NCBI RefSeq assembly: GCF_042646065.1
Contig: NZ_JBHRTA010000035.1
Location: 12,049-76,048 of the forward strand
Source: Parapedobacter deserti
GTDB taxonomy: Bacteria > Bacteroidota > Bacteroidia > Sphingobacteriales > Sphingobacteriaceae
Reading direction: 5' to 3'
Length of the DNA: 64,000 nucleotides
The position numbers and the translations under genes are program-made. The first letter of the stretch is position 1; the number at the start of each line of letters is the position of its first letter. Below are positions 44,229-52,891 of this stretch, in pieces. The notes under the pieces are model-generated. The model made no database searches, was not told the origin of the DNA, and saw only the letters and a list, made by a program, of their open reading frames with translations.

Positions 44229-45608
44229 ATGAAAAAAGCATTATCTTTTCTATCGCTAATCGTAGCCGCTATGTGTTTCTGCGGCTGCGAGAAATATTTG
44301 GATATCCGGTCATCAAAATCGACGGTCATCCCCAGTTCCCTCGATGACCTGCAAGCACTACTGGATGCAACGCCGCATATCAACCTTGGTTTCTATCCGG
44401 CTTTGCTCGAAATCGCGACGGACGACTACTTCGTGCCCCACAATATCTATAACCTGGTAACGGCATTCGAGCAGGAAAGCTACATCTGGAAACCCGAACC
44501 ACTGTATCTCCAACAGGATGTGAACGGAGAGTGGACAAACCCATTCCGGAATGTTTCCATCGCCAATACCGTGCTGGACAGGTTGCCCATGATTGATGGC
44601 AACACGAGCACTCGGGGGCAACATATCAAGGGAACCGCATTGTTTTTCAGGGGTTTCAGTTATTTTCTGCTTGCCCAGGTTTATTGTGCGCCGTATAACA
44701 CACAGGGAAACAATTCCGGATTGGGCCTCCCGCTCCGGCTCACGCCGGACTTCAACGAGCCTTCGGTCAGGTCCTCCGTACAGGGCACCTATGATCAGAT
44801 CATCAGCGATTTGAATTCGGCTGCCGACTTACTGCCCGTTACTGTCGAGTTTCCAACAAGGCCCAATAAGGCTGCGGCTTATGCCGCACTGGCCCGGGCC
44901 TACCTGGCCATGGAGGTATACGACCAAGCCGATGAATACGCTGCGAAAGCACTGAATCTGTATGACGAACTGATTGATTTCAATGAATTAGACCTCGGCG
45001 CAGCGCTTACTTTTGCGCCTTTCCATCGAGAAACGATTTTCTACGCGGCCAGTAATGGGTACACCGTCCTCAATCCAAGGTACGCCTGTGTCGATACGGA
45101 ACTGTATGAAAGCTATGACGAACTTGACCTGCGCAAAAAGGCGTTTTTCACCGACAATGGCAATGATACGTATAGCTTCAAAGGAAGCTATATGGGCAAT
45201 ACCGGCAACGGTTTCTTTGTAGGGCTGGCCGTAGACGAACTCTTCCTGATCCGGGCGGAATGCCAGGCCAGGGCAGGCAGAACGCCTGAAGCGATGGAGC
45301 ACCTGAACCACCTGCTCCGGCACCGCTGGGTGGCCGAGCACTTCGCTCCGCTGCAGGTTTCCGGCAGCGAGGAATGCCTTAGGCTGATTCTTGAAGAACG
45401 GCGGAAAGAACTGCTATCACGCGGTGTACGATGGTCCGATCTGAGACGGCTCAATAAAGACCCGCGTTTTGCAAAGACCCTAATAAGGGTCATCGATGAC
45501 GGGAGCAATCAAACGACCTATACGTTGCCTCCGAATGACCCGAGGTATGTTTTCCTGATTCCCCAGGAGGTAATCAGAATAACCGGAATGCAACAAAACT
45601 TACGATAA
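44229..45608 (+). CDS. SusD/RagB-family lipoprotein
   Basis: The ATG at 44229 begins the lipoprotein signal MKKALSFL to CFCGCEKYLD (C20); the frame upstream to 44199 overlaps the SusC gene. The 459-residue protein has the SusD layout: GTALFFRGFSYFLLAQVYCA (N-terminal TPR part), the RPNKAAAYAALARAYLAMEV repeat, and the C-terminal FLIRAECQARAGRTPEAMEH followed by LEERRKELLSRGVRWSDLRR. It would be the surface partner of the preceding SusC protein. Confidence 0.95.
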   Translation: MKKALSFLSLIVAAMCFCGCEKYLDIRSSKSTVIPSSLDDLQALLDATPHINLGFYPALLEIATDDYFVPHNIYNLVTAFEQESYIWKPEPLYLQQDVNGEWTNPFRNVSIANTVLDRLPMIDGNTSTRGQHIKGTALFFRGFSYFLLAQVYCAPYNTQGNNSGLGLPLRLTPDFNEPSVRSSVQGTYDQIISDLNSAADLLPVTVEFPTRPNKAAAYAALARAYLAMEVYDQADEYAAKALNLYDELIDFNELDLGAALTFAPFHRETIFYAASNGYTVLNPRYACVDTELYESYDELDLRKKAFFTDNGNDTYSFKGSYMGNTGNGFFVGLAVDELFLIRAECQARAGRTPEAMEHLNHLLRHRWVAEHFAPLQVSGSEECLRLILEERRKELLSRGVRWSDLRRLNKDPRFAKTLIRVIDDGSNQTTYTLPPNDPRYVFLIPQEVIRITGMQQNLR

Positions 45609-45611
45609 AAC

Positions 45612-46868
45612 ATGAAGAAAATTACGTTTGAACTGACGGCTATCTTTGCGCTGGCCACTGGATTGGCTTACGGGCAAACCACTCGCTCTTTCTCCGTTGG
45701 CGATACCGTTGCCGCGACTACGATGGAAAGAATCGCCGGGTATGACCCTAAAAAAGCGATGATACTGGATTTCGGCACAACTACGTGCTCCCCCTGTTTG
45801 AAGTCTCTGAAACTGCTGAACGCGTTACTGCCGCAGTTCTCCGAAGATTTGCAGGTCTTTTTTGTGACCAAGGAACCTACAGAAACCGTTGATCGATTCC
45901 TGGCCCGTAGCCCAGTTGGGAAAGGCATGCGTATTCCGATCTTGGCAGCGGATACTGCGCTGCATTATTCGTTCCCCCACATTGCGCAGCCCCATTCGGT
46001 GTGGATTAATCGCCATGGGGTGGTGAAGGCCATCACGGATCACCATTACATTAATGATAAAACGTTGCAAGCGCTGGCCGAGGACGCGGATTTTTCAGAT
46101 TGGTCTGTGAAAAGCGATTATCTTTACGATGCCCGGTATCGCGCTCTTAGACTGAATCAGCAAAACTTCAACGAAAAGACCACACCGTCCCGGTGGTATT
46201 CCAGTTTCATCTCCGATCATATGCCGGGGATGTTAACCAGGTGGGAGAACACCCTTATCGATAGTGCCAATCGGAAAGCCGTGGTATACGCCGTCAATAG
46301 GCCGATTGCGGAAATATACGCCTCCCTTTATAAACTAAAGTGGAACCTTAACTTTTTTCCGAGCCATATCGTCATGGATGTGGCCAATCCCAAAAGGTAT
46401 CATTACAATGATAATCGGGACGGCGAATACGAGCCGGAATGGAAAAAACGCAACACCTATTGTTTTGAAATGACATTTCCCCTTACCCTATCCGAGGCAG
46501 AACGGACAGAAAGGATTATTCGGCAACTGAATTGGTACTTTAATATCGAAGTGGAGTTGAAAACCGTAAAACGGAAATGCTGGGTACTGACACCGGATAA
46601 GGAAAAGGTTAAGCGTAATTCGTCTACGCGGAATGACGAAACAGGAAGAGGGGTTACACTTTATCAGCTCCATACCCAAATAAACCAATTGCCCGATCAT
46701 TTACCGATGATCAATGAGCTAGATAGTGGTACAAATACCGTGATGAAGATAACGGAGGCGGCTTACCGAGACGTAAATTTGCTTAACAAACAATTGGCAC
46801 CTTACGGCCTGATCGTCAACGTCGAAGAAAGGGAGTTGAAAACGTTGTTTATACGCGAGATAGATTAG
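45612..46868 (+). CDS. Thioredoxin-fold protein of TlpA type in a SusCD operon
   Basis: 418 residues with a signal peptide ending AYGQ and a thioredoxin domain in residues about 25-155, whose active site is TTTCSPCLKSL (C59, C62). About 260 further residues follow that I do not recognise, with a basic segment (KRKCWVLTPDKEKVKRNSST). It starts 3 bp after the SusD stop. In Bacteroidota, SusC-SusD-TlpA groups are common, and the role may be thiol or cofactor chemistry on imported peptides; this is inference. Confidence 0.85.
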   Translation: MKKITFELTAIFALATGLAYGQTTRSFSVGDTVAATTMERIAGYDPKKAMILDFGTTTCSPCLKSLKLLNALLPQFSEDLQVFFVTKEPTETVDRFLARSPVGKGMRIPILAADTALHYSFPHIAQPHSVWINRHGVVKAITDHHYINDKTLQALAEDADFSDWSVKSDYLYDARYRALRLNQQNFNEKTTPSRWYSSFISDHMPGMLTRWENTLIDSANRKAVVYAVNRPIAEIYASLYKLKWNLNFFPSHIVMDVANPKRYHYNDNRDGEYEPEWKKRNTYCFEMTFPLTLSEAERTERIIRQLNWYFNIEVELKTVKRKCWVLTPDKEKVKRNSSTRNDETGRGVTLYQLHTQINQLPDHLPMINELDSGTNTVMKITEAAYRDVNLLNKQLAPYGLIVNVEERELKTLFIREID

Positions 46869-46875
46869 GAAAAAA

Positions 46876-46929
46876 GCATCCAAAAGCTGAGGTAGGCCAA
46901 CCGGTTTCCGAACCACGGCTTTTGGATGC
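46876..46929 (-). terminator. Hairpin between convergent genes
   Basis: A perfect 12-bp stem (GCATCCAAAAGC with GCTTTTGGATGC) around a 30-nt loop. The minus strand has a T-run after it (A-run at 46870-46875 on plus), so it terminates the gene at 46939-47361; it could also work for the plus-strand operon. Confidence 0.7.
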
Positions 46930-46938
46930 ATTGCTTGA

Positions 46939-47361
46939 TTAGTTGGATTTCAAAGTAGTCACTGTTTCGTTTGGACTGTTATTTGCAATCGCGTCGGCGA
47001 TACGCTGTGCGATGGTACGTGTCCCCACGCCCGCTACTTCAACTTCCGCATCCATATCAGGTTGCCCATTCCCGTCATCAGGAGCTGTAAGTTCGCACAC
47101 AGTATCCGAGCCGGATGGGCAATTCGAGGCCGATCCTGATTGGTAGTTTTCGGCCTCAGTGGGCGAATCTCCTAATCCGCCAGTAAAATGCCAAGGCAAA
47201 TTAAGCCTTTTGGACGTTTCATTCTTAGCATCCGTTATCTGTGCCGATACTTCCTTCACCACAGGTTCGTTCTCAACCTGAACGACTTCGCGCTGACCTG
47301 TACCTTGTACATTCAGCACGGCGGCTATCAATAAGCCTGTAATTGTTTGTAATGTAATCAT
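46939..47361 (-). CDS. Small secreted protein, unknown (DUF6520-like)
   Basis: 140 residues. It has an N-terminal hydrophobic start (ITLQTITGLLIAAVLNVQGT) and two spaced cysteines in the centre (SNCPSGSDTVCELT), followed by DGNGQPDMDAEVEV and a C-terminal TRTIAQRIADAIANN. This resembles small Bacteroidota proteins of the DUF6520 type, but I am not certain. The function is unknown. It is monocistronic, convergent with the SusCD operon. Confidence 0.6.
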   Translation of the reverse strand: MITLQTITGLLIAAVLNVQGTGQREVVQVENEPVVKEVSAQITDAKNETSKRLNLPWHFTGGLGDSPTEAENYQSGSASNCPSGSDTVCELTAPDDGNGQPDMDAEVEVAGVGTRTIAQRIADAIANNSPNETVTTLKSN

Positions 47362-47610
47362 CTTATGATGTATTAATACCTGTTTAGCAGTTTTTAGCGA
47401 GGACTTGCTGCCTCGTTCTGTTTAAGGCTTTCCGCGGCCTTGGCGGATCTGCCGGAATCAATCAAGGGCTCATGGTGTCCGCCTCCTTTCTTTACTTCCT
47501 TTGATCGTTGTATCCTTTACTTTCTTCATGAAAGCAAAAGTAAGGGCAAAGCACACCACCAAAGTGATGACTACCTTCGAGAAAAACTGATGAAAAACGG
47601 GTGTTTTTTT

Positions 47611-48264
47611 CTAATCCAGATCGGAGGCGATGAGGATGGTGGCCTGCGGTACGGGTGTCTGCCCTTCGTAGGCCGAAACAGCTACGGTGGAATAATTTAC
47701 TTTGCCTTCAATCGGGATATGCTCATCACTCCCGGATTGCGCGGCTTTTGCGCGGAAGCTCACACTGTATCTCACGCGCCAGTATTCGCCGGTAAGCTTG
47801 TATTGTGTGCGCGGTGTGGGATGCAGCGTGGTAGCGATTTGTACGCGACGTTGAGGCATGACCACGGTATCCGGAAAGCCGGCGAAATGCACGGAATCCG
47901 CCTGTTGGCCGTAGGTGAGGGTGCCGTCGACCTGGGTGTGGATGGTCAGGTGACGGAAGCTGATGGAATCGGCGAACCGCAATGCGGTACCCTGTGGCGT
48001 GGTCACAGCAACTGACACGGAGTCGCACAACGAAGAATAGGGATAGAAAGTGGTGTCAGGCAGCGGTCCATCACTGTTGTTGACAAACGTGATGGTATCC
48101 AGTCGCTGCAACGTGGAGTCTATTCCGTCATCAGCAGACAGAAAAAACTCAACGTCTTGAAGCAAGTAGACGGCAGCATCTGGGCGTTCAGCGGGTAGAT
48201 GGGCCGTTTTCTCGCAGGCCACAAAAAGGCACACGCACAGAAAAATGACGATCGGGATACGCAT
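47611..48264 (-). CDS. Lipoprotein of unknown function
   Basis: 217 residues with a lipoprotein signal ending CLFVACEK. The remainder is beta-rich (VAVTTPQGTALRFADSISFR, RVQIATTLHPTPRTQYKLTG, YWRVRYSVSFRAKAAQSG), consistent with an Ig-like domain. I do not recognise it. It is 24 bp after an AraC regulator gene and is the last member of a minus-strand array of six genes that starts and ends with a lipoprotein. Confidence 0.7.
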   Translation of the reverse strand: MRIPIVIFLCVCLFVACEKTAHLPAERPDAAVYLLQDVEFFLSADDGIDSTLQRLDTITFVNNSDGPLPDTTFYPYSSLCDSVSVAVTTPQGTALRFADSISFRHLTIHTQVDGTLTYGQQADSVHFAGFPDTVVMPQRRVQIATTLHPTPRTQYKLTGEYWRVRYSVSFRAKAAQSGSDEHIPIEGKVNYSTVAVSAYEGQTPVPQATILIASDLD

Positions 48265-48288
48265 ACCGGCTAAAATAGGGAAAAATCC

Positions 48289-49326
48289 TTATAAACCATG
48301 CCGCCGCCGGTAACTTCGCGGTGTGGAACCGGTGTATTTCCGGAATTCGGCGGCGAAATTGGTGGGTTCTGACCATCCGAGCTGGTAGGCCACAGCCGCA
48401 ACGGGCAGGCCGCTACTCAGTCGCTGCTTGGCTTCTTCGAGCCGGCACGTATAGATATAATGAAAAAAGCGTTGGCCGTGGTATAGCAGGTGCAGCCGAC
48501 GGAGCCGCTGATTCGTAGTGTGCAAAGCTGCGGCAATTTGGTCTACGGTGGGTACTGGCTCGCTGCCTTGCATACGAGCTACCAATTTGCGGGCGAGCGT
48601 CCGGGCCGTTGCGACGAGTGCTTGGTCTCTCTTGATACGCTTTGCATCTGCATATTCCATGCGGTGCTGCTCTACAAGGTGGGCCACCGGATGGTTCAGT
48701 GCGTCGTCCATCACCAGGCCCGCATAGCGTGGCACGGTGAGCAGCAGGTGTAACCACATATAAACCTGTGGCGAAATGCGCGCAGGAGATAGGTAGCGGT
48801 GCTCGTGCAGTGATCTCTGACGAAAAAGAAACAGGGCTTCCAAGGGGTTTTGCTCATCTCCCGAATGGCGTGATAGCCATTTGCGCTTCGGTACGGCAAC
48901 GGCGATGGTAAATCGGTGGGTGAGCTTATCGGGTTTGATATATAACGTTGCGACGGCGGGCGCTGTGTATACAATGAGTTGGTGGCTGCGCGCTAATTGA
49001 AGTTCAGAAGCGACCGGTGTGGCGGGCGGGCGGAATTCCGAGTGCCCGGCCAGCTGGTAAACCAGGTGTATGTCGCTGAGGTGGCTCGCAACCGGAACCG
49101 CTAGCAGGCCAGCCTTCGTATCGGGGAGGTAAGCCTCCAGCACAGCCACGAAAACGTCAAACGCGTCGTGCCACCGGTAGTTAAGTTGGCAGCCATCACC
49201 CACGTAGTATAGTTTGGATTCTTCTGCAACGAAGGGCATGGGATGACTGGGCACAAAGGGCTGCTTATTCACTTCCACCAACGGTATGCTGGCTTGCTTG
49301 AAATAAGCGGTGAACGGCGTTTTCAT
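48289..49326 (-). CDS. AraC-family transcriptional regulator with unknown sensor domain
   Basis: 345 residues. The C-terminal AraC domain (about 240-345) is clear, with TRLEEAKQ-like CRLEEAKQRLSSGLPVAAVA, the second helix-turn-helix QLGWSEPTNFAAEFRKYTGS and the terminal TPRSYRRRHG. The N-terminal 240 residues do not resemble the common cupin sensor; I see YYVGDGCQLNYRWHD and long helices. The start overlaps the LuxR-type regulator gene by 4 bp, so a two-component pair and an AraC protein are made together. Confidence 0.88.
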   Translation of the reverse strand: MKTPFTAYFKQASIPLVEVNKQPFVPSHPMPFVAEESKLYYVGDGCQLNYRWHDAFDVFVAVLEAYLPDTKAGLLAVPVASHLSDIHLVYQLAGHSEFRPPATPVASELQLARSHQLIVYTAPAVATLYIKPDKLTHRFTIAVAVPKRKWLSRHSGDEQNPLEALFLFRQRSLHEHRYLSPARISPQVYMWLHLLLTVPRYAGLVMDDALNHPVAHLVEQHRMEYADAKRIKRDQALVATARTLARKLVARMQGSEPVPTVDQIAAALHTTNQRLRRLHLLYHGQRFFHYIYTCRLEEAKQRLSSGLPVAAVAYQLGWSEPTNFAAEFRKYTGSTPRSYRRRHGL

Positions 49327-50000
49327 TGGGTTGGGCGTTGATGCGGCAGCAAGCCGCAGGCCATTGCTTTGGAAATTAGTGACACGCGGTCGTGTACATC
49401 AAACTGGACAAACAGGCTTCGAAAGTGATCGGCGACGGAATTGACGCTTATGCCCATACGATCGGCAATCTGTTTATCAAGCAGTCCTTCATGGCATAGC
49501 TCCAGCACCGTCCGCCGCCGGTCCGGTATCTTGCCGATGCCTTTGGGAAGGCTGCCGCGGCGAAGCGATCTGAGCACCTGCTCGGTGACGTACTCATTGA
49601 GGTAATATCCGCGTGAGGCCACCGCAAGGATAGCTTCGGCGAGGCTATCCGAGCCACTGCCCTTGGCTAATATTCCCCGCGCGCCATAAAGGAGCATGTC
49701 ATTGATGGTATTGGTAGTGACAAACGCCGAATAGGCGATGACGCGGACATCGGGAAATCGGGTGCCGAGCCACTCGGTAGCTCGATATCCGTCTATAGTG
49801 GGCATTTGCACATCCATCACCACCACTTGTGGCGGCCCTTTGAGACTGATCTGTGCTTTCATGTCAGCGCCATCCCTGGCAATGAAGCTCACTGTAATGC
49901 AGGTGTGGTGAGTTTGCAGGTAGTAGGCCACGTGTTGCAGGATATCGGTGTGGTCATCCACAAATGCAACAGTGATGGATGGCATGTTACTTTGTTTCAT
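49323..50000 (-). CDS. NarL/LuxR-type response regulator
   Basis: 225 residues: receiver domain with VAFVDDHTDILQHVAYY and phosphoacceptor D63 in VVVMDVQMPTIDGYRATEWL, plus the LuxR-type helix-turn-helix RRRTVLELCHEGLLDKQIAD, RMGISVNSVADHF. It pairs with the kinase encoded just upstream (4-bp overlap) and precedes the AraC gene (4-bp overlap). Confidence 0.95.
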   Translation of the reverse strand: MKQSNMPSITVAFVDDHTDILQHVAYYLQTHHTCITVSFIARDGADMKAQISLKGPPQVVVMDVQMPTIDGYRATEWLGTRFPDVRVIAYSAFVTTNTINDMLLYGARGILAKGSGSDSLAEAILAVASRGYYLNEYVTEQVLRSLRRGSLPKGIGKIPDRRRTVLELCHEGLLDKQIADRMGISVNSVADHFRSLFVQFDVHDRVSLISKAMACGLLPHQRPTQ

Positions 50001-50836
50001 GTGTTTGTGAGTTTAGTCGATAAATGACCAATGGGTATATCTACCCGCACTTCGGTGCCTTTGCCGGGCGTACTGTTGATATGGACCGTGCCGCCTATGG
50101 CCTTTGCGTAGCCATGCAGATTGGTCAACCCGATGCCGTAGTTGCGCGGTGATGGGTCGAAGCCTTTCCCGTTGTCGACGACGATGAGTTCGGCCTGGTG
50201 GTCGTTTTTCATCGTGAGGGAAATCTGCAGGAAATCAGCATCGGCGTACTTGGTGGCATTGGCCGTAGCCTCCTGCAAGATACGGAAGATGTGCAGGGCA
50301 GTGTCTGCGGCCACGGCGTCATCCAGGTAAAGCGATACATCGGTGGCGATTAGCGGCCGTGGCCGGCTTTTGAGCAAGGCGACCAGCTCACCGATGGCAT
50401 GCGACAGGCCTTGCTTAAGCAGCTGCTCGGCCTGCATGATGGAGTTGAGTTGGCGGAGTTTCTGCAGCACGTCAGCAGCCAGCGCATGGCATTTACCAAT
50501 GGTTTCCGGTGTAAATGGATGCTTTCGATGGTATTCGGAAAGCTCGTCGGCCAGAAGCGTGCACAGAAATGCCATCCGGTGGCCCAGATGGTCATGGATG
50601 GCGGCGCTTATCTCCTGCATGGTCCGCTCGGCAACCTTGATGCGGTTGCTGTTTAATTGGTTCTGAACTTCGGCCTCCCGCCGCCGGGCCGCTTCTTCGG
50701 CTAACCGGAGCTTGTCATTATAGAGCCGAAAAAAAAGCAGGATAATGGTCCAGATCGCCAAGATGACAATGGTGCCGACAATCACTGCCGCTGCGACGTA
50801 CGGTTTCGGTACCTGCACAAAAAGGTATATATCCAT
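49997..50836 (-). CDS. NarX/DegS-type histidine kinase (HisKA_3)
   Basis: I place the start at ATG 50836 (MDIYLFVQVPKPYVAA); a longer frame upstream lies inside the neighbouring gene in another frame. The 279-residue kinase has one membrane helix at about 12-36, a coiled linker, then a HisKA_3 domain with SAAIHDHLGHRMAFL (phosphorylated H81), and a HATPase domain with LQEATANATKYADADFLQIS and VDNGKGFDPSPRNYGIGLTN. It has no sensor domain of its own. Its start overlaps the end of the membrane protein gene by 55 bp, so that protein is the likely sensor partner. Confidence 0.9.
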   Translation of the reverse strand: MDIYLFVQVPKPYVAAAVIVGTIVILAIWTIILLFFRLYNDKLRLAEEAARRREAEVQNQLNSNRIKVAERTMQEISAAIHDHLGHRMAFLCTLLADELSEYHRKHPFTPETIGKCHALAADVLQKLRQLNSIMQAEQLLKQGLSHAIGELVALLKSRPRPLIATDVSLYLDDAVAADTALHIFRILQEATANATKYADADFLQISLTMKNDHQAELIVVDNGKGFDPSPRNYGIGLTNLHGYAKAIGGTVHINSTPGKGTEVRVDIPIGHLSTKLTNT

Positions 50837-51444
50837 AAGGTGTACAAGATGTAGTTTAACAAGAGGAATACCAACGAATAAACGGGGATACCGGCAATTC
50901 CGATTTGCAGTGTGATGAGGGCGTTGGCCGGCAGGCTGGCGATAAGCGTTCCGGAATAGAAGTATGCGATTGCAATTATCCACATCGAAGGGCCGTGGCG
51001 GTGCAGGGATGTCCTGACGTCGCCAAGACGGAACAACTCCGCTCCGTAATACAAGCACCCCGCGACGAAAGATAAACTGACCAAAATAATGGTAGCAGTT
51101 GCGTAGCTGGAAAAGCTGCCGGCAATTGTCAATTCGGCGGTGTAGGTACCGGTGAAAACCAGCATCCAACAGCACCAATGTATGAAGCGCATTCCATAAG
51201 GCCTGCAAAGCCGATAGCAGAAATAGCTGATGAACGTGCCCTCTATCAGCAAAAACAGGTTATACAAGGGCACGCTGTTGATACCCAGTACGCTGCCCAG
51301 GTACCCGCCGAACGCTTCCGTAGCGGTAACCAGGGCAAGGTACCAGGGCATTGCGGCCCAATGCCATTCGGGGTCATGCCAAAGGTACCTGCATGCAGCT
51401 ACAAGGCATGTGGCTTGGATGATCACATTTAATAGGGCAATCAT
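50782..51444 (-). CDS. Polytopic membrane protein, probable sensor partner of the kinase
   Basis: 220 residues with about seven membrane helices (MIALLNVIIQATCLVAACRY, WAAMPWYLALVTATEAFGGY, IILVSLSFVAGCLYYGAELF and a last VFLLLNYILYTLWIYTFL). Not a family I know by name. It ends inside the kinase gene (55-bp overlap) and starts with a 4-bp overlap with the lipoprotein gene. I infer that it passes a signal from the lipoprotein side to the kinase. Confidence 0.8.
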   Translation of the reverse strand: MIALLNVIIQATCLVAACRYLWHDPEWHWAAMPWYLALVTATEAFGGYLGSVLGINSVPLYNLFLLIEGTFISYFCYRLCRPYGMRFIHWCCWMLVFTGTYTAELTIAGSFSSYATATIILVSLSFVAGCLYYGAELFRLGDVRTSLHRHGPSMWIIAIAYFYSGTLIASLPANALITLQIGIAGIPVYSLVFLLLNYILYTLWIYTFLCRYRNRTSQRQ

Positions 51445-52010
51445 GGGCTGGGTGGTGGTTGGAGCAGCGTGGGATCGTCATTACAGAGCGGTGGACACAC
51501 GTTGCCGCGGTTTTCAATTTCGGAGGGCGCAGCCAGCATGGCAGCGCTCATGGGCACGGAGAGTCCGCTGCCACCTGCGAAGAAATAGTCGCGGTGATAG
51601 GTGGTACCACCAGCCACGCTATCGCGCGTGGGTACCAGGAGCAGTGTATTGTGACCCCAGAAAGCAGGAGGGGGCGCGCCGGTGCCCGGACCACCATCGT
51701 AGGAATCGTCATAGGCAGCGAAGTACATCCGGATGCCATCGCCGCCATCGATTTCGAGTTGCTCAAGGATGAACTTCAATCGCTCAGCGCTGAACCACAC
51801 GGCACGGGTATTGGGCAGCGAATCGCCATCGTGGACGACATAGCCCGCCCGGGGTGCGTAGTTGGCTACCATGCGGTAGGCGTCCTCCACGCTTACCTTA
51901 AAAGGATCGGGCACCGCAGTGTAAATGCCAAGTGCCTGGGTGTCTGCAACCAGCTTGTCACAGGCGGTCAATAGGCAGGATCCGGCCAGGAAATAAAATA
52001 ATTTTTTCAT
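51441..52010 (-). CDS. Lipoprotein of unknown function, first gene of the signalling array
   Basis: 189 residues with a signal ending SCLLTACDK (C17). The middle has LKFILEQLEIDGGDGIRMYF followed by AAYDDSYDGGPGTG, suggesting a globular domain with an acidic loop, and the end is rich in proline (LLQPPPSP). I do not recognise it. It is promoter-proximal in a minus-strand array encoding a membrane protein, kinase, response regulator, AraC regulator and another lipoprotein. Confidence 0.75.
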   Translation of the reverse strand: MKKLFYFLAGSCLLTACDKLVADTQALGIYTAVPDPFKVSVEDAYRMVANYAPRAGYVVHDGDSLPNTRAVWFSAERLKFILEQLEIDGGDGIRMYFAAYDDSYDGGPGTGAPPPAFWGHNTLLLVPTRDSVAGGTTYHRDYFFAGGSGLSVPMSAAMLAAPSEIENRGNVCPPLCNDDPTLLQPPPSP

Positions 52011-52186
52011 TCGGTTTATTTTTTGATGAGCGGGTAAAATTAATGTCTTATCAAACGCGATACAACCACATAAATATGGGGTTGCGGGATTGGTTAGATT
52101 AGTATATACTTGCTATTTTGCTTGTGTAAACACCGGAATATAAATCTAATCTATTGATTTTCATTTCTTTACTAAATTCGGTACTT

Positions 52187-52492
52187 ATGGAACAGAATCC
52201 TTATCTCACCATGCAAGCCTCCCCAGGCGGAGAGCTGGCAAAATCAATACTACCGTTGTTGAACCTATTGGCCGAGCTGCTTAGGCGGCTGCTGGACGGC
52301 CTGGGCAATCCGGCCCGCCGCCATGGGCTGCTGACGCCTGAGGACGTAACTGCCATGCTCCGCATCAGTGACCGCACATTGCGGCGGTATAGCCAGCAGG
52401 GTATCCTTCATCCGATCCGTATCGGCGGCATGAACTTCTACCTGATGGATGATATCATCGAATCGGGCAGAAGTGACGGCTCTGCCGGATAA
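52187..52492 (+). CDS. HTH_17/MerR-type DNA-binding protein
   Basis: The ATG at 52187 (MEQNPYLTMQ) is chosen; the frame also opens at 52154. The 101-residue protein has a hydrophobic helical N-terminal part (SILPLLNLLAELLRRLLDG) and an excisionase-like helix-turn-helix, GLLTPEDVTAMLRISDRTLR followed by RYSQQGILHPIRIGG. Proteins of this form are frequent in Bacteroidota mobile elements. It stands before the DUF6266 cassette and may regulate it, perhaps through the repeats at 52741-52780. Confidence 0.85.
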   Translation: MEQNPYLTMQASPGGELAKSILPLLNLLAELLRRLLDGLGNPARRHGLLTPEDVTAMLRISDRTLRRYSQQGILHPIRIGGMNFYLMDDIIESGRSDGSAG

Positions 52493-52891
52493 TTACACGT
52501 TGCTTACCCCGCCGTTGGTCCGGTGGCGGCGGGGAGGCGTATCGTCCACAACCGCTTGGGAGCTCGTTGCTAACTCGGTCTGGACTTGGTTTGGTCTTGG
52601 TCGTACCTTGGTTTGGTCAGACCAATACGAGTCCAATACAAGCTAGCACGGCGTGCAGACGGAACACCCAAGCGTCTTCCTATCCTTTTCCGGTTTAACC
52701 CCATCGCCTGCGCCTGTGGGCATCTGGACAAATCCGGACAGTTACGGCCAATTACGGCCAATTCCGGCCAATTCCGGCCAAGCGATATGATGTTCTTTTC
52801 CAGTGTTTTATGTTTGCGTCGTCGGCGTTAGGCCGCCTGAAAGTGGGACGCCGGCATTATGGATTTTTTACACTTAAAAAAGGAGGACATT
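52493..52891. other. Intergenic region with short repeats
   Basis: About 400 bp without a protein gene. It has repeated TTGGTTTGGTC-like stretches near 52585-52620 and the tandem repeats at 52741-52780. A very strong ribosome binding site, AAGGAGG, lies just before the ATG at 52892. Confidence 0.5.
52741..52780 (+). repeat. Four tandem 10-bp repeats
   Basis: Four successive units end in CGGCCA: GTTACGGCCA, ATTACGGCCA and two of ATTCCGGCCA. A 10-bp period places them on one face of the helix, as in a multi-site operator. They lie 112 bp before the DUF6266 gene. Confidence 0.85.

Noticed and set aside
47440..48015. Plus-strand gene of 191 codons
   Set aside because: Mostly antisense to the lipoprotein gene at 47611-48264, which has a signal peptide and operon context.
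50837..51208. Kinase gene starting at 51208
   Set aside because: The first 124 codons of that frame overlap the membrane protein gene in another frame and read as low-complexity nonsense; the normal kinase start is at 50836.
52741..52780. CRISPR-like array
   Set aside because: Units are 10 bp and contiguous with no spacers, and there is no cas gene.
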